The position numbers and the translations under genes were made by a program. Positions 7,680 through 16,373 of a stretch of DNA of 43,156 bases are shown one piece after another. Each line of letters begins with the position of its first letter. The first letter of the stretch is position 1. Under the pieces are notes generated by a model. It saw nothing but the letters and a program-made list of their open reading frames with translations. It ran no database searches and was not told the DNA's origin. The DNA comes from UBA7692 sp964650845 (lineage in GTDB: Bacteria; Bacteroidota; Bacteroidia; Chitinophagales; LD1): assembly GCA_964650845.1 (NCBI GenBank), contig CAZYXR010000018.1, positions 1 through 43,156 on the forward strand, read 5' to 3'.

Positions 7680-9590
7680 TTATTGTTTCTCGTCTTTTAC
7701 TTCTTCAAACTCAACATCGCTAACTGTTTCAGCTTGTTGCTCGGCACTTGGTCCACTCTCGGCATTTGTTTGTGCTCCGGCTTGTTGCTGTGCTGCATAA
7801 ATATCTTGCGATGCTGCTTGCCAAGCGGTATTCAACTTTTCGGTAGCTGCTTCAATTGCACCTATGTTTTCGCTTTGCAATGTTGCTTTCAATTCTGCCA
7901 AGGCTGTTTCGATAGTTGCTTTTTTATCGGCCGGAATTTTATCGCCATACTCTTTCAATTGCTTTTCGGTTTGGAAAGCAAGACTATCGGCAGCGTTTTT
8001 CTTTTCGGCTTTTTCAATAGCTTCTTTATCGGCTGCTTCGTTGGCTTTTGCTTCGTTGCGCATTTTTTCTATTTCTTCTTTGCTCAAACCAGTTGATGCT
8101 TCGATGCGAATAGACTGTTCTTTTCCGGTGCCTTTGTCTTTTGCACCTACGTGGATGATTCCATTGCTATCAATATCGAATGTTACTTCAATTTGAGGCA
8201 CACCGCGTGGTGCTACTGGAATATCGCCCAAGTGGAAACGACCAATAGTGCGGTTGTCTTTTGCCATAGAGCGCTCGCCCTGCAACACATGAATTTCAAC
8301 CGATGGTTGATTATCGGCAGCTGTTGTAAACACCTGCGATTTTTTGGTTGGGATAGTTGTGTTCGATTCTATCAATTTGGTAAACACGCCACCGTAAGTT
8401 TCCAAACCAAGCGAAAGTGGTGTTACATCCACCAATACAATATCTTCTTTTACATCACCACTCAATATGCCACCTTGAATAGCTGCACCTACCGCAACTA
8501 CTTCATCGGGGTTCACACCTTTTGATGGTTTTTTGCCAAAGAATTTTTCTACTACTTCTTGAATTTTTGGGATACGGGTTGAGCCGCCCACCAAAATAAC
8601 ATCGTCAATATCTGCGGCAGTATAACCTGCATCTTTCAACGCTTGTTTGCAAGGTTCCAAAGTTCTTTGCACAAGGCTATCGGCCAATTGCTCGAATTTT
8701 GCGCGAGTCAATTTTTTTACCAAATGTTTTGGCACGCCATCTACTGCCGTTACATAAGGCAGGTTGATTTCTGTTTCTTGTGAAGAACTTAATTCAATCT
8801 TGGCTTTTTCTGCGGCTTCTTTTAAGCGTTGCAAAGCCATTGGGTCTTTGCGCAAGTCAATGTTTTCATCTTTTTTGAATTCTTCGGCAAGCCACTCAAT
8901 TATTACGTGGTCGAAGTCATCGCCACCTAAGTGTGTATCACCGTTGGTAGATTTTACTTCAAATACGCCACCGCCCAATTCAAGCACCGATACATCGAAT
9001 GTGCCGCCACCTAAGTCATACACAGCAATTTTGATGTCTTGCCCTTTTTTATCTAAGCCATAAGCCAATGCTGCGGCAGTTGGTTCGTTGATGATTCTAC
9101 GAACTGTTAATCCTGCAATTTCGCCAGCTTCTTTGGTGGCTTGGCGTTGGCTGTCGTTAAAGTATGCCGGAACCGTAATAACCGCTTCGGTTACCGATTG
9201 GCCCAAATAATCTTCGGCAGTTTTTTTCATTTTCTGCAACACTATTGCCGAAATTTCCTGTGGTGTGTAAAGTCTGCCATCAATATCCACGCGAATGGTA
9301 TCGTTATCGCCTTTTACCACTTTGTAAGAAATGTGGTTGGTTTCTCCGGCAGCTTCGCTGAAGCGTCTGCCCATGAAGCGTTTGATAGATTGAATTGTTT
9401 TTGTTGGGTTGGTGATTGCCTGACGTTTTGCAGGGTCGCCTACTTTGCGCTCGCCATTAGCTAAAAAGCCAATGATTGAAGGGGTTGTTCTTCTACCTTC
9501 GTCATTTGCAATTACGATAGGGTCGCTGCCTTCCATTACGCTTACGCAACTGTTTGTTGTTCCTAAGTCTATTCCAATTATTTTTCCCAT
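7680..9590 (-). CDS. dnaK: Chaperone DnaK (Hsp70)
   Basis: ATP-dependent cytosolic chaperone working with DnaJ and GrpE. At 636 residues it is full length. The N-terminal ATPase domain (about 1-375) has IGIDLGTTNSCV, AVYDLGGGTFDVSVL and VGGSTRIPKIQ. The linker VDVTPLSLGLET leads to the substrate-binding domain, and the acidic C-terminus ends in EFEEVKDEKQ. There is no dnaJ or grpE neighbour. The upstream gene on the same strand is the carboxyl-transferase gene 163 bp away. The intergenic spacer has repeated TGACAG/TGTCAG words that may be a heat-shock control region. A strong terminator follows. Confidence 0.98.
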   Translation of the reverse strand: MGKIIGIDLGTTNSCVSVMEGSDPIVIANDEGRRTTPSIIGFLANGERKVGDPAKRQAITNPTKTIQSIKRFMGRRFSEAAGETNHISYKVVKGDNDTIRVDIDGRLYTPQEISAIVLQKMKKTAEDYLGQSVTEAVITVPAYFNDSQRQATKEAGEIAGLTVRRIINEPTAAALAYGLDKKGQDIKIAVYDLGGGTFDVSVLELGGGVFEVKSTNGDTHLGGDDFDHVIIEWLAEEFKKDENIDLRKDPMALQRLKEAAEKAKIELSSSQETEINLPYVTAVDGVPKHLVKKLTRAKFEQLADSLVQRTLEPCKQALKDAGYTAADIDDVILVGGSTRIPKIQEVVEKFFGKKPSKGVNPDEVVAVGAAIQGGILSGDVKEDIVLVDVTPLSLGLETYGGVFTKLIESNTTIPTKKSQVFTTAADNQPSVEIHVLQGERSMAKDNRTIGRFHLGDIPVAPRGVPQIEVTFDIDSNGIIHVGAKDKGTGKEQSIRIEASTGLSKEEIEKMRNEAKANEAADKEAIEKAEKKNAADSLAFQTEKQLKEYGDKIPADKKATIETALAELKATLQSENIGAIEAATEKLNTAWQAASQDIYAAQQQAGAQTNAESGPSAEQQAETVSDVEFEEVKDEKQ

Positions 9591-9658
9591 GATATTTGAT
9601 TTGTGTTTTACTAATTGATTTTGCTCGTTCTAATCAATTGCTGTGCCACGGGTTTTTA

Positions 9659-9720
9659 CTGACAGAATCGGTAGTTTTTTGTCAGAATAAAACGACAGAT
9701 TAACATAAAATAAATGACAG
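9659..9720 (-). promoter_or_regulatory. Repeated TGACAG/TGTCAG words upstream of dnaK
   Basis: CTGACAG (9659-9665) and TTGTCAG (9679-9685) form an inverted repeat. Two more related words follow: CGACAG (9693-9698) and TGACAG (9715-9720). Copies lie about 20 bp apart, about two helical turns. This region is 70-130 bp upstream of the dnaK ATG. No TAnnTTTG promoter was found between them, so this could be an operator or an alternative-sigma region. Function is inferred only. Confidence 0.35.
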
Positions 9721-9753
9721 GAAGGCAGGAGAGGGGCGTTTGTAGTTTATCAA

Positions 9754-11352
9754 TTACATTCTAAAAACTCCATAGCTGTTATTGCTTGTAATGGGTTTGT
9801 TATTTACAACTGCCAAGCAAAATCCAAGATAGTTTCGTGTTTCACGCGGGTCAATAATGCCATCATCCCACAGTTGCGAACTTGCATAAAACGCATTCGA
9901 TTGTTTTTCAATTTCACCGGTTAAATGATTGCGAAACATGGCGGCTTGCGCTTCATCGTACGTGCCACCTACTTTTTCTACCGATTGTTTTTGTATCATT
10001 TCCATAACACCGCTCAGTTGTTCGGGTCCCATCACTGCAATTTTTGAATTGGGATAGCTAAACAAAAATCTTGGTTGGTATGCTCTGCCGCTCATAGCAT
10101 AGTTTCCTGCGCCATACGATGCGCCCATCATAATTGTAATTGCCGGTACTTCGCTGTTTGAAACTGCGTTTATCATTTTTGCTCCATTCTTGATGATTGC
10201 TCCTTCTTCGTAGGTTTTGCCCACCATAAAGCCTGTGATATTTTGCAAGAATAATATTGGCGTAAGATTTTTATTACACAGCTGAATGAAGTGTGCGCCT
10301 TTGTTTGCGCTCTCTGAAAACAACACGCCATTGTTTGCAATAATGCCAACTTTGTAGCCGTGTATTTCGGCCCAGCCTGTTACTAAAGTATTGCCCCACT
10401 CGGGCTTAAATTCCGAAAAGCGCGAACCGTCCACAATACGCGCAATTACTTCACGGGCTTCAAAAGGTTTTTTAATATCGGCTGAAACTATGCCCAATAT
10501 TTCTTCGGCATTGAATAATGGTTCGTTTACAGGTTTGTTAGGTTGGAAGTGTGTGTTGGGTTGGCGTAGGTTGGCAACAATTTCGCGAGCGATACGAATG
10601 CCGTCTAACTCATTTTCGGCAAGGTAATCGCTAACGCCTGAAATTTTACTGTGCATTTCGGCACCGCCTAAACTTTCATCATCTACCACTTCATTGGTTG
10701 CCATTTTTACCAATGGTGGACCCGCCAAAAATACCTTTGCTTTTCCTTTTACAAAAATTGAATAATCGCTCATGCCCGGCACGTATGCACCCCCGGCTGT
10801 GCTATTTCCAAACACTATTGAAATGCTTGCTATGCCAGCTTTTGAGCGCCTGGCAATATCGCGAAATGTTGCTCCGCCATAGGTGAAAATTTTTGCTTGG
10901 TCGGGTAAATCTGCTCCAGCACTTTCAACTAAGTTTACAATGGGTAAGTTGTTTTCAAAGGCTATTTCGCCTAATCGTAAACTTTTGTTTAGCGTTGGCA
11001 GGTTTATTGCACCGCCTTTATTGGTTCCTACATTGGCAATTATCATTACCAAGCGATTGTGTACCAAGCCTATGCCGCCAACAGTGGTGGTTCCGCCCTC
11101 GCTGTTTTTACCCGATATGCCGGCAAATGGAAGCAATTCAAGAAATGGAGAGTTTTCATCCAGCAAAAAATCTATTCGTTCGCGGGCAGTAAATTTTCCT
11201 TGGCTTTTTGCCTTTTGCAGATGTCTTTCTTTGCCTTGATAAAGCGATTCTGCTTTTTTTTCATCCAATGTTTTTATCAACTCAAGCATTGCTTGATAGT
11301 TGTTTTTGTATTGCTCCGAGTTGATGTTGACAGCTGAATTGATTGGGCGCAT
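9754..11352 (-). CDS. Acyl-CoA carboxylase beta subunit, probable methylcrotonoyl-CoA carboxylase
   Basis: Carboxyl-transferase subunit of a biotin-dependent acyl-CoA carboxylase, about 532 residues. Both carboxyltransferase halves are visible: the N-half with SAGADLPDQAKIF and GNSTAGGAYVPGMSDY, the C-half with IIANNGVLFSESANKGAHFIQLC, FLQNITGFMVGK and MGPEQLSGVMEMI. The NITGFMVG and VLFSESANKG motifs favour methylcrotonoyl-CoA carboxylase (leucine breakdown) over propionyl-CoA carboxylase. The ATG at 11350-11352 (MRPINSAV) is preferred to a TTG 7 codons upstream. No biotin-carrier or biotin-carboxylase subunit is nearby, so the partner is encoded elsewhere. It is separated from rplJ by a terminator. 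Confidence 0.9.
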   Translation of the reverse strand: MRPINSAVNINSEQYKNNYQAMLELIKTLDEKKAESLYQGKERHLQKAKSQGKFTARERIDFLLDENSPFLELLPFAGISGKNSEGGTTTVGGIGLVHNRLVMIIANVGTNKGGAINLPTLNKSLRLGEIAFENNLPIVNLVESAGADLPDQAKIFTYGGATFRDIARRSKAGIASISIVFGNSTAGGAYVPGMSDYSIFVKGKAKVFLAGPPLVKMATNEVVDDESLGGAEMHSKISGVSDYLAENELDGIRIAREIVANLRQPNTHFQPNKPVNEPLFNAEEILGIVSADIKKPFEAREVIARIVDGSRFSEFKPEWGNTLVTGWAEIHGYKVGIIANNGVLFSESANKGAHFIQLCNKNLTPILFLQNITGFMVGKTYEEGAIIKNGAKMINAVSNSEVPAITIMMGASYGAGNYAMSGRAYQPRFLFSYPNSKIAVMGPEQLSGVMEMIQKQSVEKVGGTYDEAQAAMFRNHLTGEIEKQSNAFYASSQLWDDGIIDPRETRNYLGFCLAVVNNKPITSNNSYGVFRM

Positions 11353-11397
11353 AGTTTTTATTACTGATGTCAATGTTAGGAAAAAACAAGGGGGAAT

Positions 11398-11429
11398 AAA
11401 AAAAGCACCACCGTTGCCGATAGTGCTTT
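11398..11429 (-). terminator. Terminator after rplK-rplA-rplJ
   Basis: Minus-strand stem AAAGCAC/GTGCTTT (11423-11429 with 11402-11408) followed by a run of Us (A-run 11398-11404 on the plus strand). It closes the ribosomal block right after rplJ, where rplL would normally follow. Confidence 0.7.
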
Positions 11430-11451
11430 ATGAATTTAAGTTCAATAAATA

Positions 11452-11976
11452 TTATTGCGCTCTTTCTTCTAATGCTTTTACCAAGCCTGCAATTTTTTGA
11501 CCCGAAGAGCCTTGCAAAGCGCTGATAAGGTTTTTTGCAGGAGATTGCAATAAGCCGATGATATCGCCAATAAGCTCGTTTTTGCTCTTCAATGCTGCCA
11601 AAGACGCAAGTTGGTTATCGCCCACAAATACTGCGCTATCAATGTATGCACCTTTCAAAACCGGTTTATCGGTTTTTTCGCGAAACTCTTTTAAAAGTTT
11701 TGCTGGTGTGGCACCTTCGGTAGCAAACATGATACCTGTAACACCGTGCAACAATGGATATACCTCTTCGTAGTTGCCTTCTAACTGCTCTAATGCTTTG
11801 CGCACCAATGTGTTTTTAGCAACACGGTATTCAACACCTTTGTTGAAGCAAAGTCTGCGGAAACGGTTGATGGTTTCTACATTCAATGAAGATGAATCGG
11901 TTAGATAAAAATATTGTGCTGTGCTGAATTTTTCTTTCAGGTCTTGTATTTCTTGTGTTTTTTCTGACTTTGTCAT
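11452..11976 (-). CDS. rplJ: 50S ribosomal protein L10
   Basis: L10 anchors the L7/L12 stalk on the large subunit and usually autoregulates its own operon. The 174-residue product has the family's N-terminal RNA-binding region (FYLTDSSSLNVETINRFRRLC, KNTLVRKALE) and a C-terminal helical tail for L12 dimers (ISALQGSSGQKIAGLVKALEE). It is the last gene of an rplK-rplA-rplJ unit, 27 bp after rplA. The usual next gene, rplL, is absent: a terminator and a carboxylase gene follow. The leader is too short to hold an obvious L10-binding mRNA structure. Confidence 0.95.
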   Translation of the reverse strand: MTKSEKTQEIQDLKEKFSTAQYFYLTDSSSLNVETINRFRRLCFNKGVEYRVAKNTLVRKALEQLEGNYEEVYPLLHGVTGIMFATEGATPAKLLKEFREKTDKPVLKGAYIDSAVFVGDNQLASLAALKSKNELIGDIIGLLQSPAKNLISALQGSSGQKIAGLVKALEERAQ

Positions 11977-12003
11977 GATTTCAATTTTTTAGAAGTTAAT
12001 GAA

Positions 12004-12699
12004 TTATAGACCTGCAACTGATTTGTAATCAACATTGATTCCAGGGCTCATGGTGCTTGCCAAGCTGATACCTTTGAAGTAGATACCTTTTGCGGTTGCA
12101 GGCTTCATTTTAGAAAGTGTTTGCAATAATGCAGATGCGTTTTCGCTCAATTGCACCGGAGAGAAACTAACGCGACCAACCGATGTGTGAACAATACCAA
12201 ACTTATCTACTTTGAAAGCAATTTTACCTTTCTTAACCTCTTCTACTGCTTTGCCAACTTCTGGTGTTACTGTGCCAGATTTTGGGTTTGGCATTAAGTT
12301 TCTTGGTCCTAATATTTTACCGATTTTGGCTATTTTGGCCATCACGTTTGGTGTAGCAATTACCACATCAAAATCAATCCAACCGCCTTCTATTTTTTGT
12401 ACAAATTCTTCCAAGCCTACATAGTCAGCACCAGCTTTTTTAGCTTCGTCTTCTTTATCGGCAGTGGTTAACACCAATACTTTTTTTGTTTTACCAGTAC
12501 CGTGTGGCAATGCAGCCGTGCCACGAATGGCTTGGTCGGCTTTTTTAGGATCTACCCCTAAAGCAATGTGTAAATCAACAGAAGCGTCAAACTTTGCTGT
12601 GTTTACTTCTTTTACTAATGCGGTAGCTGCTTCAAGTGAATATAATTTGTTTTTGTCCACTTTGCCTGCTACAGCTTTTCTTTTCTTTGTGAGTTTCAT
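12004..12699 (-). CDS. rplA: 50S ribosomal protein L1
   Basis: L1 forms the mobile stalk near the E site and binds 23S rRNA; in many bacteria it represses its own operon. The 231-residue protein has the expected start (LTKKRKAVAGKVDKNKLYSL), the LGPRNLMPNPKSGTVT signature of domain II and the ATAKGIYFKGISLASTMSPG end. There is a 105-bp spacer between rplK and rplA, longer than usual for this pair. I see no recognisable gene or clear L1-binding mimic in it. Confidence 0.96.
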   Translation of the reverse strand: MKLTKKRKAVAGKVDKNKLYSLEAATALVKEVNTAKFDASVDLHIALGVDPKKADQAIRGTAALPHGTGKTKKVLVLTTADKEDEAKKAGADYVGLEEFVQKIEGGWIDFDVVIATPNVMAKIAKIGKILGPRNLMPNPKSGTVTPEVGKAVEEVKKGKIAFKVDKFGIVHTSVGRVSFSPVQLSENASALLQTLSKMKPATAKGIYFKGISLASTMSPGINVDYKSVAGL

Positions 12700-12804
12700 A
12701 TTACTGAAAATTTATGTGGTGCAAACGAGGCGAAAACACCCCTTCCACTGTTTAATAATTTTTGAATGATTAATGTTTGCTCAACTATTGGAATGAATAA
12801 TCAA

Positions 12805-13248
12805 TTAGTTTTCCCAAGGGGCTTTGCCTTCGATAGTGAACCCTGCGCTTTTTGCAGAACCAGCAACCATGCTCATAGCACTTTCAATGGTAAAGCAATT
12901 TAAATCGGGCATTTTTTCTTCGGCTACTTTGCGAATTACATCCCATGATACTGCACCGATTTTTTTACGGTTTGGCTCGGCAGAACCGGCAGTTTTTTTG
13001 GTAAGCTCCATCAACAAGTTGTGGGCTGGTGGGGTTTTGATAATAAAATCAAAACTTTTGTCGGAATAAACGGTGATTACCACAGGCAATACTTTGCCCA
13101 TTCTGTCCTGCGTGCGTGCATTGAATTGCTTGCAGAACTCCATAATGTTTACACCTTTTGAACCTAATGCAGGACCAATTGGTGGTGCAGGATTTGCTTG
13201 ACCGCCTTTTACCTGCAACTTGATGTACGTTGAAATTTCTTTTGCCAT
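12805..13248 (-). CDS. rplK: 50S ribosomal protein L11
   Basis: L11 sits at the GTPase-associated centre and is needed for stringent-response sensing. The 147-residue protein has the family's N-terminal KLQVKGGQANPAPPIGPALG and the C-terminal rRNA-binding region around MPDLNCFTIESAMSMVAGSAKS. It is the first gene of the rplK-rplA-rplJ unit and has its own promoter. No nusG, secE or tRNA-Trp lies upstream; instead a divergent pirin gene starts 221 bp away. Confidence 0.97.
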   Translation of the reverse strand: MAKEISTYIKLQVKGGQANPAPPIGPALGSKGVNIMEFCKQFNARTQDRMGKVLPVVITVYSDKSFDFIIKTPPAHNLLMELTKKTAGSAEPNRKKIGAVSWDVIRKVAEEKMPDLNCFTIESAMSMVAGSAKSAGFTIEGKAPWEN

Positions 13249-13312
13249 GTTATTGTTTTTTTGAGGTTCTTACGTTCCGGCAAAGGAACTCCCTCGTTTT
13301 AAAAATGGGCTG

Positions 13313-13344
13313 CGAATGTAGGTTTTTTACTTTGAAACCGCAAA
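13313..13344 (-). promoter_or_regulatory. Promoter of the rplK operon (TTTG-N20-TACATTCG)
   Basis: A perfect -33 TTTG (13341-13344) and -7-like TACATTCG (13313-13320) at 20-bp spacing on the minus strand, 64 nt upstream of the rplK ATG. The -7 box differs from TAnnTTTG only by C for T. Confidence 0.55.
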
Positions 13345-13469
13345 ATTGATTTGTTTTTTCTTTTTTTCTTGTGGTTTTGCTGACTTATACGTTTCCTAAA
13401 AATAGCCAAAGCAAATTAAATGTTTAAACATCTATTTATTTTTGCATTTCACAAACAAAGGAGTACAAG

Positions 13470-14186
13470 ATGAAAACTATCATTCATCGCAACGAAGACA
13501 GAGGACATGCAGACCACGGCTGGCTAAGAGCTAACCATAGTTTTTCTTTTGCCTCATATTTTGATAAAACCAAAATCCAGTTTGGCGCACTACGAGTATT
13601 AAATGATGATACAGTTTCGCCTTCAATGGGTTTTTCTACCCATGCGCACGACAACATGGAAATTGTTACCATTCCACTCAGCGGAGCAGTGAAACATAAA
13701 GACAGCAGCGGAGGCGAAGGTGTTATAGAAAGTGGCGATGTGCAAATAATGAGTGCCGGAAGTGGTATCAGGCACTCCGAATACAATGCTTCGCATTACG
13801 ATATGTTGAATCTGTTGCAGATTTGGATTTTTCCAAAAGAGCGCAACATTGTGCCGCGTTACGATCAAAAAACTTTTTTTGCAGATGAGCGGGTGAATAA
13901 ATTTCAAACCATTGTATCGCCCGAAAAAAGCGATGCAACACTTTTAATAAATCAAGATGCTTGGCTTTCGCTTGCAGAAATTGAAGAAGGTATGAGTGTT
14001 GAATATCGTATGCACAATGCCGGTAATGGTGTTTATGCGTTTGTAATAGATGGTGAGTTGGCAGTTGCCGATGATGTGTTGCATACGCGTGATGCAATAG
14101 GAGTTAGTGATACAAATGAAATTACTCTACGAGCAAAGTCTAAAACTTCGGTGTTGATGATTGAAGTGCCAATGCTGTATGCGTAG
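13470..14186 (+). CDS. Pirin family protein (cupin, YhhW-like)
   Basis: A bicupin of 238 residues related to bacterial pirins/YhhW, some of which show quercetin 2,3-dioxygenase activity in vitro; the physiological role is generally unclear. The N-terminal cupin has the metal-binding pattern FSTHAHDNMEIVTIPLSG (His-x-His and Glu) and GSGIRHSEYN, the fourth ligand. The C-terminal cupin is degenerate, as usual. The start ATG has an AAGGAG stretch 6-7 nt upstream (13458-13463), rare in this group. A TATTTTTG -7-like element lies at 13437-13444. It is convergent with the YdeI-like gene, 4 bp away. Confidence 0.9.
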   Translation: MKTIIHRNEDRGHADHGWLRANHSFSFASYFDKTKIQFGALRVLNDDTVSPSMGFSTHAHDNMEIVTIPLSGAVKHKDSSGGEGVIESGDVQIMSAGSGIRHSEYNASHYDMLNLLQIWIFPKERNIVPRYDQKTFFADERVNKFQTIVSPEKSDATLLINQDAWLSLAEIEEGMSVEYRMHNAGNGVYAFVIDGELAVADDVLHTRDAIGVSDTNEITLRAKSKTSVLMIEVPMLYA

Positions 14187-14190
14187 TTAT

Positions 14191-14703
14191 TTATTCTATA
14201 TGCTTATTTTTTGATTCGCGAATCATAGTAGGGTAGTCTTTGTGCAGCGCAAGGGCATTTACAGATTGGGCAATACGCTTGGTTTTTGTTTCAATTGTTT
14301 TAGCACTTTCTATCCATTTAGAAAAGTAGTTTCGGTGCGAGGGCGAGAGCAAATTAAAATATGCTTTCGCCTTTGCATCGTCTTCTAAGCATTCCAGTAA
14401 ATCTGCAGAAAGGGGAGGGGGCGTTTTGTCTTCTTCTAACATTGCAATAATCGTAGTGCCTTCATGTTTCTTTATTGCTTTGCGCATGGTGGCATTTACG
14501 GGCATAATAAAACTTCCATCGCCTCTTGGAAAAACTGCTACTGCATTTATCTCATGATTTTCAATTTTACCTTTAACCCGAAAAATTTGCTTGTTGTTGG
14601 GTTTAATGGCAGAAGCTGTTTCGGCAGGAATGTCAATATAAGTCCAGCCGGTTTTTTCGCCATTTTCGCCAAACTTTTGAAGTAATGTTTTGAGTGTTTC
14701 CAT
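14191..14703 (-). CDS. YdeI/OmdA-like protein with DUF1905 domain
   Basis: A 170-residue protein with an N-terminal DUF1905 domain (small beta-barrel, about residues 15-85, including FPRGDGSFIMPVNATMRKAI) and a C-terminal YdeI/OmpD-associated (OmdA) helical region (about 100-160, with LSPSHRNYFSKWIESAKTIETKTKRI). The family has been linked to bacteriocin protection and polymyxin response in some bacteria; no function can be shown here. The ATG at 14701-14703 (METLKTLL) is chosen over a TTG 11 codons upstream. It is convergent with pirin and divergent from the small lipoprotein gene. Confidence 0.75.
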   Translation of the reverse strand: METLKTLLQKFGENGEKTGWTYIDIPAETASAIKPNNKQIFRVKGKIENHEINAVAVFPRGDGSFIMPVNATMRKAIKKHEGTTIIAMLEEDKTPPPLSADLLECLEDDAKAKAYFNLLSPSHRNYFSKWIESAKTIETKTKRIAQSVNALALHKDYPTMIRESKNKHIE

Positions 14704-14718
14704 CGCGAATAAATTTAG

Positions 14719-14748
14719 TTGCGAATAAAAGTTCAATTTTTACTTTAG
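14719..14748 (+). promoter_or_regulatory. Candidate promoter for the 14770 lipoprotein (TTG-N19-TACTTTAG)
   Basis: TTG (14719-14721) and TACTTTAG (14741-14748) are separated by 19 bp. The -7 box has one mismatch, and the ATG is 21 nt downstream. Confidence 0.35.
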
Positions 14749-14769
14749 CAACAGATAAATACAAAATTC

Positions 14770-15168
14770 ATGAAGTACTTTTCGTTAATCGTATTGGTTT
14801 TTGCAGTAACAATTTCATCGTGTAACAAGAAAAATGCAGATGATTGGGTGGGCGTTTACAACGGGCAATCGGGACAGACCATCCAAAGAGTGATTGTAGA
14901 AAAAGTAGATAACTCTACGCTCAGAATTCAACTTCAAACTCCTTTTCTTGGATCGTTTGCAACTTATGCAACAATCAATAATGCCAAAGTTACCGACAAT
15001 TCAAGTATTACAGTAAGCGAAGATGGCTTGATTTACGGTTCCACCGATACATATAAGTTTTCGGGTTCTGGAAATTTGAATGGCAATGCACTAACAGTTT
15101 CGGGTAATGCAGTAAACAAAACCAACCCGAGTGATGTAAAAAATTACTATTTCACGGGTTCAAAATAA
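14770..15168 (+). CDS. Small predicted lipoprotein of unknown function
   Basis: The 132-residue product begins with a lipoprotein signal peptide (residues 1-17, lipobox TISSC with the modified cysteine at residue 18). The rest is a Gly/Ser/Thr/Asn-rich sequence that looks like a small beta-structure. It carries a DDWVGVYNGQ motif after the signal, as in calycin-like or META-like small envelope proteins, but I do not recognise a named family. It is monocistronic, between a divergent and a convergent gene. The protein call is firm; the function is unknown. Confidence 0.75.
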   Translation: MKYFSLIVLVFAVTISSCNKKNADDWVGVYNGQSGQTIQRVIVEKVDNSTLRIQLQTPFLGSFATYATINNAKVTDNSSITVSEDGLIYGSTDTYKFSGSGNLNGNALTVSGNAVNKTNPSDVKNYYFTGSK

Positions 15169-15202
15169 ACCCTGTAAATACAGATTGTTAGATTTTGTGT
15201 GT

Positions 15203-16330
15203 TTACTCTTCCATCTTTAAACTTTGATGGCGGATACTTTCATTATGAATCTGTTGAAATACTTTAAGTATAAAAGCATCGCTCAACTTAATGTTTCTAC
15301 CTTTTTGTAAGGCACTTTGCACAATGCTGCTCCAGCGCGCAGCTTGGTGAATGGCTAAGTCGTTTTCTTTCTTATACTTTCCTATTTCTTGACTGATGCC
15401 CATGCGTTCGCCCATCAATTCAACAATGTAGTTGTCAATGCGGTCGATTCTTGCTCGCAGATCATGTAAAGGGTTGAATTCATCTTGCGGTACATTGGCT
15501 TGCCTAACCACTAATGTTTCTAACAGATTGGCGAGTGCATCGGGCGATAGTTGTTGTTTTGCATCGCTCCAGGCATTATCGGGTTGTATGTGCGATTCAA
15601 TCATCAAACCATCAAAACCCATATCCATAGCTTGTTGCGAAAGTGGTTGAATTAAATCGCGGCTGCCGCCCATGTGCGATGGATCTACAATGATTGGTAT
15701 TTCGGGATGTTGCCTGCGAAGCTCTATGGGAATTTCCCACATTGGTGGATTGCGATAAACTGTTTTTTCGTAAGCCGAAAAGCCGCGATGAATTACTGCC
15801 AGTTTTCTTATTCCTACATTATTCAGCCTTTCAATTGCTCCAATCCATAAATCTAAGTCAGGATTTACAGGGTTTTTTACCATCACCGGAATATCTACAC
15901 CTTTTAAGCTTTCGGCAATTTCTTGAATGATGAATGGAGATACGGTGGTGCGTGCGCCTATCCACAGCACATCTACGCCCATTTTTAAACACAATTCTAC
16001 ATGCAGTGGATTGGCAACCTCTACACAAACCGGCAAGCCAGCTTCTTTACCTGCATTTACAATCCACGGCAAGCCCACAGGGCCTACGCCTTCAAATGTG
16101 TTTGGGCGTGTGCGAGGCTTCCACACACCTGCGCGAAGCATGCTTACTTTCTTTGTTTTCGATGTGATGCTGCGAATGGTGCTAAAAACTTGCTCTTCGG
16201 TTTCAGCGCTGCATGGACCGGCAATTACAAAAGGATGTTTATCGGTTTTGCACCAATTTGTCAATGGCAAAATATCAAATCGGTTCGGTTGATGGTTTAT
16301 GTTTTTCTCACTCATCTCGGTTGGTCTCAT
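15203..16330 (-). CDS. Bifunctional DAHP synthase / chorismate mutase (type II)
   Basis: A fusion of 3-deoxy-7-phosphoheptulonate synthase (type I-beta, about residues 20-270) and an AroQ-type chorismate mutase (about 280-370). It covers the first step of the shikimate pathway and the branch to Phe/Tyr. Synthase motifs: FVIAGPCSAET, MLRAGVWKPRTRPNTFEG, MVKNPVNPDLDLWIGA, IVDPSHMGGSRDLI and MIESHIQPDNAWSDAKQQL. The mutase part shows LHDLRARIDRIDNYIVELMGERM and IGKYKKEND. In such fusions the mutase domain often mediates feedback inhibition of the synthase. ATGs at 16330 and 16315 are both possible. Confidence 0.93.
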   Translation of the reverse strand: MRPTEMSEKNINHQPNRFDILPLTNWCKTDKHPFVIAGPCSAETEEQVFSTIRSITSKTKKVSMLRAGVWKPRTRPNTFEGVGPVGLPWIVNAGKEAGLPVCVEVANPLHVELCLKMGVDVLWIGARTTVSPFIIQEIAESLKGVDIPVMVKNPVNPDLDLWIGAIERLNNVGIRKLAVIHRGFSAYEKTVYRNPPMWEIPIELRRQHPEIPIIVDPSHMGGSRDLIQPLSQQAMDMGFDGLMIESHIQPDNAWSDAKQQLSPDALANLLETLVVRQANVPQDEFNPLHDLRARIDRIDNYIVELMGERMGISQEIGKYKKENDLAIHQAARWSSIVQSALQKGRNIKLSDAFILKVFQQIHNESIRHQSLKMEE

Positions 16331-16373
16331 TCTTTATTCAACAATAATATGTAATTGCAGTTGCGATAAACAA

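Noticed and set aside
7683..8096. Plus-strand ORF opposite dnaK
   Set aside because: Shadow of the dnaK coding sequence, Cys/Phe-rich with no domain.
9631..9648. Sigma-54-like site (TGGCAC then TTGA at 10-bp spacing) upstream of dnaK
   Set aside because: The essential GC of the -12 box is GA here, and no sigma-54 activator is nearby. One mismatch in a key position makes it unconvincing.
13458..13463. Shine-Dalgarno-like AAGGAG before the pirin gene as a sign of transfer
   Set aside because: A single SD-like hexamer is weak evidence; the gene's codon use looks like its neighbours.
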